NCBI GenBank assembly: GCA_004835665.1
Contig: RBKR01000002.1
Coordinates: 1,364,001 to 1,428,000, forward strand
DNA: 64,000 nucleotides
Direction: 5' to 3'
Source of the DNA: Phoma sp. XZ068
Taxonomy: Eukaryota > Ascomycota > Dothideomycetes > Pleosporales > Didymellaceae
The position numbers and the translations under genes are program-made. The notes under the pieces are model-generated. The model ran no database searches, was not told the origin of the DNA, and saw nothing but the letters and a program-made list of their open reading frames with translations. Positions 19,638 to 30,589 of this stretch are shown here, one piece after another; the stretch's first letter is position 1; each line of letters opens with the position of its first letter.

Positions 19638-21433
19638 CTACAGCTTCGCCTTGGTATCCGCAAGCGCCGCCTGCTCCCTCAACAGCTTCCTCTGGATCTT
19701 CCCAGACTGCTACACGTCAGCTCAACACTAACCAGTAAAAGAATAGACTCACAGGATTCTTAGGCACAGCGTCGATAAAATGCACACCCCCTTCCAGCCG
19801 CTTGTGCTTCGACACGCGCTCTGCAAGCCACGCCTTGATCGCCTCGGCAAGCTCGGGCGTGGCTTTGGAGGGGTTCTGCGGCATGATGTATGCTCTGGGT
19901 GCTTCGTCGCCGTTACTATATCTTGTCAGCTCGCTCTTCAACTCTCCCAGAAAAAATGAAGACTCACTGAGGCACACCAATAACAGCCGCATCTTGCACC
20001 TCCGGATGATCCAACAGCATGGCCTCCAACTCGGCCGGCGCAACCTGCAACCCCTTCACCTTAATAAGCTCCTTCTTGCGATCGACAATGAAAAAATGCC
20101 CCTCCTCATCCACATACGCTACATCCCCCGTCTTCAGCCACCCGCCCGGCCCAAACGTCTCTTCCGTTGCAGTCGGCTTGTTCCAATACCCTTTCATCAC
20201 ATTCGGCCCGCGCACCCAGATCTCCCCCCGCTCACCCAACGGCGCCTCGACTTTCCCCTCGTCGTCCAGCACAATCTTCGCTTCGCAGTTGGCCACCAGC
20301 TCGCCCACGCTAAACGACGCAGAGTACTTTGACGGGTCGAACGTTGTCGCCGCGCACGTAACTTCCGTCATGCCCCACCCCTGACGCACGTTGACCTGCC
20401 CGGAAGGCCACAGCTTTTCGAATTCCTGCGAGGCTTCGCGGCCGAGCGGGGCGGCACCCGAGCCGACGTTTTGCACGGAGGAGAGGTCGAATTTTTTGGT
20501 CGCGGGGTGCTTGGCCATTGCTACGACGACGGGGGGGACGAGGACGAGGTCGGTGATGCGGTATTTTTGGACGTAGGTTAGCATTTCGAGGAAATCGAAT
20601 TTGGGCATTAGGTACACCGGGATGCGCTGCTTGATTGCGTTGACGCAGAAGGTGGCTTGGGCCATGGCGTGGTACATGGGGAGGAAGCAGAGGAGGCGTT
20701 TTTTGGGTAGGTCCTGTTTGTATGTCTTGGAGAGGGTCTGTATGTGGATTTGCTGCGTGCAGTTGGAGACGTAGTTGCGGTGGGTAATCATTACGCCTTT
20801 TGCGACGCCCGTGGTGCCGGAGGAGTAGTTCAGCGCGACTACGCGGTCCAGTTCCTCGGGGGTTTTGAGGTCGGGCCACGCGTACGCATGCCCGTTGTCC
20901 ACGCTGTCCAGCAACGCAGTCCAGTGCCGGATGTGTCCAAGTGGCGTATCCCTCTCCACCTTCTCCCCCGCGAATGTCGCCCTCCCGTCGTCAAAGATAA
21001 ACACCCGATCTGCACCCAATCCTGCCTCTTTGGCCGCCGCAACACCCGTCTCCAAACTCCCCTCTGCGCAAATCAGATACTTCGCCCCAGAATCGTTAAG
21101 TTGGTACGCCAGCTCTCTCGCCACATACGTCGGGTTCGCCCCCGTGAACACCCCCTCCGCCATAATCACGCCCATCACCACCGACGGGAAGAAAAGCGTG
21201 TTGCCCGAGAACAGCAGCACGCGATCACCCGGCTGCAGGCCTGCGCGCCGCAACCCCGAGGCGAAGCGCTTGGCATAGAGCCGGTATTCTTCGACGGAGA
21301 TGGAGTACTTGTCGGGCTCGGCGGCGGACGTGTAGGCGGGTGTGCTTGGGAGGGGGCCGTGCGGGGAGTCGAATATGAATGTGGGGAGGCCGACGGCAGG
21401 GACGGGGACTGTCCAGCGGGATTTTATTACCAT
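19638..21433 (-). CDS. 4-coumarate:CoA-ligase-like acyl-CoA synthetase, putatively peroxisomal
   Basis: Exons 21433-19968, 19915-19753, 19706-19638; introns 52 nt (19916-19967) and 46 nt (19707-19752); 565 aa. This is an adenylate-forming enzyme that activates a carboxylic acid with ATP and couples it to CoA. Motifs are the P-loop-like LNYSSGTTGVAKGVMITHRN, GWGMTE, GWLKTGDVAYVDEEGHFFIV and DRKKELIKVKGLQVAPAELE, with the C-terminal catalytic lysine in PSGKIQRKLLRE. The joins restore IGVPHNGDEAPRAY and VPKNPSGKIQRK. The protein ends AKL, a recognised PTS1 variant, so peroxisomal location is likely. The substrate could be a phenylpropanoid, medium-chain fatty acid or polyketide precursor. The ATG at 21433 starts MVIKSRWTVP; upstream codons are open but have no ATG. 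Confidence 0.9.
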
Positions 21434-23263
21434 TGTTGCGGTGGTGGGCGGGTTTCCGGGGAGGATGGTGTAGGTGATGGGAGGGTGTGGTGGGAGGTTG
21501 CGATGAAATGTCGACGAAGATGTGACGACGGTTGACAACGAGAAGTGACGACGTAGTAATGGACACGAAGTAAACAGCCAAAGCAGTTGAAATAACAGCA
21601 AATAGCCGAGCAAGGCTAAACACTGGGTATCGCGGTGTAACGTGATAGCTCGGCCTCGTTAGGTCCGAGTAAGGCGGTACGACTCACTAGCAGATGTCGA
21701 TGGACGAGCGAGGTAAACTGGTGCAATCAGTATGCCATCTCTTTACATTTCCACTTGAATACCATACTCGCCTGGTACTCTTCTATCAAATCTATAGCTC
21801 GCGTTAAAGCTCAGTCACAATACAAGAGCAGCAGGTAGCTACAGAGCCTCACATCAACGTCGTCATCCCCAGACTCCATCTAGCAATCCCGAGGTCCACC
21901 CCACACTCCCACCCCACAAAGGGCCCGCAAGTAGCATCGCACAGACCAGGCTGCAGCCGTCGGACAGGATTACGGCGTCTTGGGCTAGCTGGGTGGTTGG
22001 ACGCGTTACAGTGATGCTGGCCGTGGCGTCTGGGAGTGGTGCGGGGAGAGCTTGGTGAGCCGAGGCTGTTATGGTCGGCGGACGTTAAGCGAGGGCGAGG
22101 CTGGCAAGCGCGCGAGCTGCAGAGGAAGGGTCCCGAGTCCAGGGTCTAGCCGACTGCAAGAGGATAACACTGTACTTGATTTATTGATTTTGTGCTGTTT
22201 GAAGTATGATGGAGGTGTTGATGTTGATGATGAAGAGGTAGGGTTGTCTCGGGGGTGGGGGGGGGGGTTGAAGGTGTCCAGGGTTCTTATTCGGAGTAAA
22301 TCTACATGAGACCGCAGTATCAATACGATAAGACAACTTGGATGCCGACTGATCAGATGGATGGCTCTAGGCGATCTGATTGCATCGTGAGACGTTGGAA
22401 TGGCCACTTTAAACGATTTTGAGGTGAAGCACGGGGCTGCGTGTATGCAATGGGCGACTAGGACTTTTGTGGACACAGAAATCTGAGCACGTGTCGCGAA
22501 AGATGTGATTTTACCTTCGGTATTACACGCCTATCCTTGTAGGCAAGCCATTCGCCTAGCGTTTACCGATTCATAGGGCGGCTTCTGTTTGACGTGACGA
22601 CAAGCAACGTATACCCATTGCAAGAATGTAGAAGCGGGAAAGGGATGGAATTAACATGAATGCTTGGGTCTAGTGGTAAATTCGAAATTCTACTAGCGAT
22701 GTGTTCTGGCAAGCTTCCATGTTAACCGTTTGCTTACTCCTTGTACATGGACTACGCTTGAGTCACATGTCTCTTCACGTTGCTTGTCCCTCGTCACTTC
22801 TCTCTCTCTCGACGCGATTGAGGCGACAAGACTTGACCATAGTCAAGAAGTTGGTGTCCCCTGCTGAGACGAGATTTCGCCATCAGCAGTCTTGCCGTTG
22901 GATGTTAGTGCAATGACTATGAGCGCTTGGCCTGTGATCCCAAGTGAATATGCGCAACTATGGGCAGCCACGATTAATCTCTTTCAACACAAGGATGACG
23001 GCATAATAGTAAATTGAAATTATAATGCTACGATTGAGTTGAGTTGCAGTTGGAAAAGGCTCAAGCAAGTCGTGCTTTGGCCCGGGGGCCTTTTTGATAC
23101 GCTGGCTAATCGTAAAGGAAGAGTAGCTGTTCTCACGTCGAGATCTGCACTGCAGAAAGTGGATGGCTATGTATCTGTAAAAGCTGTCTAATTATGTATA
23201 CGAAAACTTTCAACGCTTGCTATGTAAATATACAGACTGCTAAGGACTGGATTGACTTCAGGA
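21434..23263. other. Gene-poor intergenic region
   Basis: About 1.8 kb. It begins with the 4CL-like promoter and ends with the 3' flank of the CorA-like gene. It contains a run of 11 G (22257-22267). No frame on either strand looks like a gene. Confidence 0.5.
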
Positions 23264-24816
23264 TCAACGATATTCAGCATATAGTATAAGCAAGATGCAA
23301 ACACCTAATGCTCCCGCTACCTCATAACCTAATAGTCGCAAACCCAAGATTGCGTCCTTGAACATCCCGTAAACGAATGAAATAGCCAGCAGGATAACAG
23401 AAGGATATACGAACATCATACGGCTCAGCTTTCTACCACCGTAAAAATTCGTACCCTTTGTGTGCCGCTTACGCCACTCCATAAGCCTCCTCGATGCCAG
23501 GAAGACTGTCAGCGCAACGGACCCTAACAAAAATGTTACCCCAAGAAGATCATACAGAAGGAGATTCAATTCTGAAAAGCGCGTCTGCATACTGAGAACA
23601 GCGGCCGAGATCGAGAAGGGCAAAAAGAAGGCAGCCAGTATGGTCAAGATGCTTAAATTTTCAGCTTGACTGGTGTTGTATTCTTCTGAGCGGCGCTTTT
23701 GCAGCTCGACAAATCGAGAGATTTGGTATTTCACGTCTCGTTTCCCTGACGCGAGGTCTTCTTCCAGTGTTTCGAAATCAATGAGACTGGAAATCGTGCT
23801 CGATGCGACATTTTCCTCTTCGAGGCGCACTCGGACTTTCTCTGCTAGCCATATGGACATAGAATGAAGCTCTTCGATGCATCTTTCGAGACTTTGAAGG
23901 GTCACCAGTGAGACTGGAAGACGTGGCGTATAATTTGGTAACCTGCATCGCCATTAGAAGAGTTCAAGCAACTCTTTTTGCTCGGGGTGCTCCTACAAGC
24001 TTACGCGATCCCCGTATAGATGACCAACGAGTGCATCTAAAAACCTCATGTTAATTTCCAAAGTAGCCTGGAGGATGCTGAGCAGTAGTCGGTCCAACGC
24101 AACCTTTGAGATGGCGTCGTGTTCCAATTTTTGGTTGCTTCGGACAGTGTTACCGACATGAGCCAGCCATCTCTGCCCTGCTCTCGTGCAATCTGTCTTG
24201 GACCCAGCCCTAATGGCCAGAGATGCTTCAGGCGCATAACATATCACTTGCACCAGTAAGTTAATCTCGTAGCTGTGTTGGAGGTTTACACACCATCGGA
24301 TCCACCTATGACCGTGAAGGCTACGCTTGTCGTCTCTAACCACCCGTCTCTAGGCGCATGGCATGTGTGCCATGCGAACACCTCCGTAACGTACCACCCT
24401 GAAGGCTCAAAGCATTTTCGCAGAAGATTCTGGCGATATGGCTTTGAAAACTGAATTTTGGGAATAATGGTGTCGTCTGGAAGCCTGGTATGTGGTGTGT
24501 AAGCAGTTCGAAATGGGTTCGTGCATGTCGCATATAAGTTGAGTTCATCCCTGTAATCACCGGCCGGCGGTTCCGAATGATATGTAACAAGGGAATTCTT
24601 CTTTTTCTGTACTATTATTCGTTTCTGTAGCAATCCATCCAAGGTAAGTCGAATGGCGGTGTTCGCTTGTGGGGGAATAAGTTCAACTTGGGCGTTGTCT
24701 TTGCCTAGGGATTTGACAACGACAGTCCTTGGTAAGCCACCGTTGCGAGGTATGTCCATGGCCTTGAAAAGTTGGTCAAGCGAGGATGCTGACGCTGATT
24801 CAACATCCTGCGCCAT
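23264..24816 (-). CDS. CorA-like divalent-cation-transporter-type protein; exon junction unresolved
   Basis: Three coding blocks are visible. Block 1, 24816-24294, starts MAQDVESASASSLDQLF. Block 2 is 24246-24005, after a plausible 47-nt intron (24247-24293, GTGTGT...GCAAG). Block 3 ends at stop 23264 and contains a coiled-coil region (VRVRLEEENVASSTISSLID) and two or more helices near AENLSILTILAAFFLPFSIS and YPSVILLAISFVYGMF. The soluble N-terminal domain, helical stalk and C-terminal membrane helices match fungal CorA-like proteins. The obvious second intron (23943-24004, GTAAGC...TGCAG, 62 nt) does not preserve frame between blocks 2 and 3, so a non-consensus junction, a further small intron or a frameshift is needed. 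No GMN pore motif was found, so ion transport is uncertain. Confidence 0.5.
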
Positions 24817-26870
24817 ACTTTATCGCAATCTGTAGGGCGCAATCGCCAATAGGGTAGGCTTTATTAGATCGGCTTGACCTGAAGCATTTACAATAAGATT
24901 CAGAAAGCTTGGGACAAAGCACAGGTGTTTTAACGAGAAGGGTTTGTGGGAGCGAGCAGGATTCATGCTCGTTTTGTTGGCCCTGCAGAATGTAAGCAGT
25001 AGTCTGAAGGCAGTATCTCAGAAGCTGTGGGGTTAGTCAAGCCCCGAAATGGTAAGTAGGTTAATTGGGCGGCACGCGTACGGCAGCGGCACGGGCCAGT
25101 CAAGGTGGCGTCATTACGCGGACCGTTGTTAGTTGTGACAGCCCCTCCCACTACCGCTCACTGTCATCTCGCCTCTCCATACACTTACAGCCGCCGAACG
25201 CACCGACTATCGAATCTCACGACTCGTTGGATCGAATCAGACGCACTGTCTTCGCTGACGGCTCCGAGCCGGCACAACAAATGCTACAATCGGGCAAAAG
25301 CTCACCGGATGTCCAGTGGAGAGTAGCTTTAGAAGGAGGTGCATTCTTGAAGGCAAAGTTTTGATGGCGAGACTTTGCAGTAGCTAAGTAGGTATCAAAT
25401 AAACGACCCCGCCTCCCATAGTACAAGCAGCAAACATCCATCGCATTGCCTGTTGGTCCACAGTCTACCCTTCATCTCCTCACATATATTTCTCGAAGTG
25501 TACGTGTCCTGTAACGGCTGCCAGGATCTCCTTCACCCATATGACGACGAGTGGGCGTCGAGTAGCTTCTTGACCCGCAATTCGCAACCCAGATCAGATC
25601 AATTGGATTGAACCTAAATCTTGGGCGCGCCCTTGTGGATTAAGTCCCAATCATGAGGACTATGATGCTATCACGTTCAAGGGTTCCATCGTGCACCTAT
25701 CCGCAATCTCCTAGATCAACTTCGAGAAGTATATGGACAAAATAGAGAGTGCTCCCATGTCTAAAGATTAAACCGCAACATTGGTGGCTGCGTTGACCAA
25801 GCTACGATGCGTTCAAGGAATATTTGCACCACCCGCCCCCAAAGTGTTGTTAGACATCAAGAACCGCGGCCGTCCTTTGTTATTTGTATAACTACAACAT
25901 ACTGCCTGGGTAGATGAAATTACAGAGTGTCGCTTCAAATTTACGCTCGACAATGACGAGCCAGAGTACGGGGTTGGCGCAGTGTGGATTACTGGATCAA
26001 ATAGTAGCTTAAAGATATGTTGCATAGTGGTAGTCCGCTAGGTTACTGTACGATGGAAGGACGGTCTGATCAAGGAAGAGCCAATTGTGGAGCCGCACTG
26101 GAATCGTGTTCGCTGAACAGCCATCTTCCTGAACCATGGTAGGCAGTGTTGAATGGAGGTATAGATCTTACTAGCGACTCCCGCTCCTTCTGCCAGTTCG
26201 AGAGGACGACTGCTTTTTGTCACTGTGCTGTTCACTTTGTTCGATACTGCATCAGAACTGGTGCGGAGCACAAACTGAGCACTTAACATAAATATTCGCG
26301 TCCCTAGTTGTTGGGCTGTAAGGCACAAAAACAGCGAGCAACGTCTAGCGCGTAATGCAGGCACTCGTCATGCACATCTTTGAGCGCAAGTTAGGTACTC
26401 AGCCCGTCAAGCTTATGGGGCCGAGCGATAGGCGGGAGGAAGCGCTGTCGCCAGCCTTGAGGCTGGGAGGTCCCCATGGATGAGACAGGCCCTCGATCTT
26501 GCGAACTGCAGAGCGAGGTGGATGTGACGCAGAAAATATGGACTTTGTCTCCTGGGTAGAGGTTCGTATATTATAACAGTATCTGCATGGTAAATGTCAC
26601 CAAGCGGCATGTAGAGCAGGATGTTAGATTGTAAAAGAAGTCTGTACATCAAACACATGCCCACGCATATAAGTTTTCATATGCATTGAGCATTCTATTT
26701 GATGAACGAAAGCTACAGATCCACCAGCGCGCTAGGCAGGGGTAAGAAGTGATTTACAGGATTGCCCTTACGCTAAAGCACTACCCTGTCTAGCCAGCGC
26801 TTGGCGCGATATGTATATGTGAGACGACGTCCTTGTTAAGGTAACCTCAGCATTGACACCCTACCTTACA
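24817..26870. other. Gene-poor region containing a decayed ORF
   Basis: About 2 kb between the CorA-like and F-box genes. The only coding-like signal is the plus-strand relic at 25574-26116, described separately. Promoters of both flanking genes must also lie here, as the genes are divergent. Confidence 0.5.
25574..26116 (+). pseudogene. Decayed ORF with five in-frame stop codons, family unknown
   Basis: One frame stays protein-like for about 180 codons (for example INWIEPKSWARPCGLSPNHE, APPAPKVLLDIKNRGRP, CRFKFTLDNDEPEYGVGAVW and VRWKDGLIKEEPIVEPHW). It is broken by TAG 25712, TAA 25769, TAA 25889, TAG 26039 and TGA 26114. Each stop is one C-to-T change away from CAG, CAA or CGA. The upstream limit is a TGA at 25571. 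I could not place the protein in a family. A gene killed by C-to-T mutation, as in repeat-induced point mutation, is the simplest reading; chance openness interrupted by stops is the alternative. Confidence 0.45.
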
Positions 26871-28169
26871 ATGACTACTTCATCTTTCTTTGATTTCCCT
26901 AACGACGTGCTGGTGGAAATACTCACACATCTCAAACGGAGCAGCGACACCACTCAAGACCTGACTTCATGTTTGCTGGTAAACCGCCGTTGGCGGGAGG
27001 CCATTACGCCTCTTCTATACGGGAATATCGCTCTTACGAATAGCAACTTGATTCGCTTCTGTGAGCATCTGGATGTGGAGAGATATGCAACGTATATCCA
27101 TTCCATCACAATATCTCTCCAACCACACGAAGACCTCGAGCAAGCCTCGCAGCTACCACCACTACTCTCTCAGTTCTCAAAACTCCGCTCTTTCTCCTTC
27201 TGGCTTGGTAATGGATACCACGACGTAGTTCCGCAGTCGACTCTAGTTCAACTTGTGGAGGCATTGACACCGTCTTGCACGAACCTCGAACTCGATACTC
27301 TCGGCTACGATGCACGTGCGGAAGGAGATGCAACACACCTCTGCGACTCTCTTCGTGCAGTACTTCCGAGAATGCAGCACGTACGCCTCCGCGTGCGAAG
27401 CTGTGAGACTCTTTTCACCGACCCCTCGGCACCGGATCAAACGATAGGCATACCGCATATCAAGTCCTTCATCTACACATGCGCTCGCCCGCCCGGCACG
27501 CCCTTGCCTACATGCCGCTGCCCAGACCTGAGCCCCATAACGCACGACCACCACGACCTCCTCTGGAATACCGTCACCTGCAATCTGCAAAGACTCGTTG
27601 CAACACCCCAGGCCAACCCCACCGACGCACAGGTCTACGCCTTCACAACAACAGACAGGAACGACAACGACCTTTCCCTCTGGCAAGCGCACATCCGCGC
27701 CGACATGTGCACTCAATCTAGCCTCGCCCTTCCCCACCGCGCCGTCTGGATGGAAGCCATGATCCGCGGCTCGTGCGTGCTGCGGCTCCACGATGGGACG
27801 GAAGTCATGAGCGTGCCGGCGAATATCGAGGCCGTTGCTGAAGGCCAGCTGTGGCGCGAAGTGCGTGGAGGCGCGAGACTACCTGAGGCGGTGCTGACGG
27901 ATGCGCGCGCAGGGAAGGCTAGTTTCGCAGTCGGGTGTGAAGAAAAGCCACTGGCGTATGTGAAGTCTAGTACGCAGTGGAGAGAAGACAATCCGAGGAA
28001 GAAGCTGAAGACATGGGTTAATGAGGAGAGCATGGGGATTAAGCTGGTGGGTGCGGAAGTGAGGAAAGGGAAGGACGAGTACCTCTCGTTGGAGATGGTG
28101 AAGGAAATCACGCCGGAGGGATGGAGGAGGGTGGGCATAAACGATGTGCTGGAGGAGATTGGAACTTGA
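26871..28169 (+). CDS. F-box protein
   Basis: Single exon, 432 aa. The N-terminal F-box (about residues 5-45) reads FFDFPNDVLVEILTHLKRSS then LVNRRWREAITPLLYGNIAL, the Skp1-binding helix bundle with the usual L-P/N-D...I-L and C-x-V-N-R-x-W pattern. The rest resembles the loosely conserved C-terminal regions of Dothideomycete F-box proteins, with leucine-rich spacing (LPPLLSQFSKLRSFSFWLG) but no named substrate domain. Such proteins usually select targets for SCF ubiquitin ligases. The in-frame TTG upstream (26853) is not a likely start; the ATG at 26871 gives MTTSSFFDFPND. Confidence 0.82.
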   Translation: MTTSSFFDFPNDVLVEILTHLKRSSDTTQDLTSCLLVNRRWREAITPLLYGNIALTNSNLIRFCEHLDVERYATYIHSITISLQPHEDLEQASQLPPLLSQFSKLRSFSFWLGNGYHDVVPQSTLVQLVEALTPSCTNLELDTLGYDARAEGDATHLCDSLRAVLPRMQHVRLRVRSCETLFTDPSAPDQTIGIPHIKSFIYTCARPPGTPLPTCRCPDLSPITHDHHDLLWNTVTCNLQRLVATPQANPTDAQVYAFTTTDRNDNDLSLWQAHIRADMCTQSSLALPHRAVWMEAMIRGSCVLRLHDGTEVMSVPANIEAVAEGQLWREVRGGARLPEAVLTDARAGKASFAVGCEEKPLAYVKSSTQWREDNPRKKLKTWVNEESMGIKLVGAEVRKGKDEYLSLEMVKEITPEGWRRVGINDVLEEIGT

Positions 28170-28239
28170 TATCCAAACATTTCTTTCAGCTTGCAGTATC
28201 TACCCGTACTTATTATACGTGACCGAGCATCACTGTTTT

Positions 28240-29424
28240 CTACAATACGGCAACACACGCCCACGTCTCAGCCCACAACCCACTACAATCACTCTTCACT
28301 GCTGGATTCCACTTAAACAGGTTCGCCAGAGTCACACTACTAAGGACGCTTTCACACTTCTGGTCCTTCTTCACAAAGTAGAACGTCTTGCAGTTCGTCA
28401 CCATCCCCGATTGAATCGGCGTCGGCGTCGCAACGCCGTTGCCCGGCTTGGTGCTCGTAGGCTTTGCAGTTGTTGTCGGCTTGGAAGGTGTAGGTGTAGG
28501 TGTGAACCCGACGATACCAACGCAGAAGTACGCATCGCCCCACATCGACTGGCAGTTATCGCCCACGCCAGTATTCCAGGTGGTGAATTGCTTGAGCATG
28601 ATGCCATACTTGGCAGCCATGTCCGAGCAGTATTCTCCAGGCTGCTGGAGATGGAATTTGTTGCAGTTGGAGACCATACCGGGCTGCGTGGGGACGGGGG
28701 TGGTGATGCCGTTGCCGGGCTTGCTGGTAGTGGGCGTTGGCGCAGGCGTGGATGTGGCCTTGGTTGGCGTCGGTGTGGGCGTGAAGCCAATGACACCGAC
28801 ACAAAAGTAGGCATCTCCCCACATGGTTTGACAGTTATCTCCAACTCCAGTGTTCCATGTTGTGAATTGCTTCAGAGTGATATCGTATTTGGCGGCCATG
28901 TCGGAGCAGAACTCGCCGGGGGCCTGCAGGTGGAACTTGTTGCAGTTTTCTATCATACCTGGCTGGGTAGGTAGGGGTGTGGTAACTCCATTGCTGGGCT
29001 TGGTGCTGGTTGGTGCAGCTGTAGATGGGGTTGGTGCAGGTGCAGAAGGGGTCGGTGTTGGGGATCCCGTGGGTACAGTGGGTTCACCGTAGGCTTCGAC
29101 GCAGTAGGATTGGTAGGGGTTGAAGTTGTTGCAGTTCTCATCTACGAGGGGGTTCTTTACAGCTCGTCAGTGGGTTTGAGCGGTTTAAAGGATGACATTG
29201 GTTGTAATTACCCAGCGAAGGAAGTCCTCAAAGGATGCAAAGAATCGGTCAGGCACCGCTTTGCAATCGGTTTCTGACTCGTTATCATACCACCAACTAC
29301 AGTACTGCGACGTAGACGGATCTGCAAAGTATGCAGGGGTATCACCGCGGCGAACAAGAGCGGGTGAAGCGGTGACTTGATGGAGAGTCGCCGCAAACAA
29401 TGCGGTCTTCAACAGTGCGTACAT
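28240..29424 (-). CDS. Secreted protein with four LysM-like modules (candidate LysM effector)
   Basis: Exons 29424-29212 and 29154-28240, intron 29155-29211 (57 nt, GTAATT...AAAG, phase 0); 375 aa. A signal peptide (MYALLKTALFAATLHQVTAS) is followed by LysM-like modules separated by Pro/Thr linkers. Module 1 spans the intron (CSWWYDNES ... FLRW, then NPLVDENCNNFNPYQSYC). Modules 2 and 3 (about residues 140-190 and 232-282) are nearly identical, both with SDMAAKY and LKQFTTWNTGVGDNCQ. Module 4 (CKTFYFVKKDQKCESVL, FKWNPAVKSDCSGLW) is diverged. Each has paired cysteines, as in fungal LysM proteins. LysM domains bind chitin and N-acetylglucosamine oligomers; fungal LysM effectors mask wall chitin or sequester fragments. 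No catalytic domain is present. It lies near another LysM/hevein gene and a broken chitinase. Confidence 0.87.
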
Positions 29425-30589
29425 GGTGAATGAATGGAGATCAGCGAGGTTTCGATGAAAGTGCTTCTCAGAGATGCTCTGCCCAAAGTCCCTGGATTGC
29501 GAGCAGATTTTGTATGCTGAGAAACTACTATCTTCCCGTAATCACTGCCGTCGAAACTTTTTGCTGACCATCTTGGAAAGAACCAATACATCATAACATT
29601 GTGTCTAGACAGATCGAACCGGCTTCAATCTTGGCATCGAGTAGTCTAGTACCAGGTGATAATTTCAATGGTACGCCTAATGCTCATCAGTACCTAGGCA
29701 ATATGAAAGCCTCAATGGTGGTCTGCCGTAAGGGAAACGATAGACTGGGCAGTACATGCTCCTGACGCCAGACCAGGATGTAGATTGAGGTTGCATCTGC
29801 CGTCTGCATAAGGCCCCATTGTACCTTGCAGCAGGCCTTGAACCACACGTGGGCTGCGTCAAGCTACATAACACGTGACTTGCTTGTCCACGAAAACGTT
29901 AAAGATGGGTGAGTGAGATTAAAAAGCGGGCCAGTGGGATCGTCATCCATGTAGGTGTAAGACGGATGGATCTTATAAAGGCTAGGCACACTGCCTCAGA
30001 CCGATGCGCGATAACATCGTGACGGGATGGGCCGCGGAGCGTAAGGGGCCAAAGTATGTCCACCCAAATTAGGTCATCGGAGGTAGCTTTCAATGGGGAG
30101 CGGGACAGTCTGGACTGTGAAGACATTCAGGTCATATCACCGTGGATGCCAAGGTAGGGCCAGCAACAACGTGAAGATCTGCCTCAACCTGTCAGCTCGA
30201 CTTGCGGTGTAATATCTTTCAGGCAACGGCACGAGCAGTGATGTCAGACCCACCTTTGGGCAATCTAGTGTTACTGCAGAGGCAATTGACTTACAATTTG
30301 GTGGCCTAAGCGGCATCCGAGTCAAGATTGCGGGCTGGTTCAGCCGCGGGTAAAGGAAGGTAAGGCTGATCTTTTTGATGGTGGGGGGGGGGGGCCAAAG
30401 GTTAGCTCACTTGGCATACCCAACGTCGAACATCCTCTCCGCTGTGAGACGGCAACAGTAGATCCAATCACGATACTGATAGCAACAGATCTGCGTGCTT
30501 TCATGCTCGAGCTCCTTCATTCCGCATTAAAGCACTAGCTAGGGGCCTGAAGATGTCATCCAACGCCAATTACGCTTCCCTATTTTGCC
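29425..30589. other. Intergenic region, no gene seen
   Basis: About 1.16 kb. It includes the upstream region of the four-LysM gene and the 3' flank of the LysM/hevein gene. A run of 12 G lies at 30383-30394. Short frames only. Confidence 0.5.

Noticed and set aside
9570..21433. A secondary-metabolite cluster (regulator, aminotransferase, CoA ligase)
   Set aside because: Conserved housekeeping genes (PTPA, MBP1, NDUFB7) sit between them and no backbone synthase is present.
20744..21535. 263-codon plus frame opposite the 4CL-like gene
   Set aside because: Antisense shadow; the minus strand carries all adenylation motifs.
22655..22695. tRNA-like stretch with TCTAGTGGTA
   Set aside because: Arms do not pair into a cloverleaf and no proper B-box follows.
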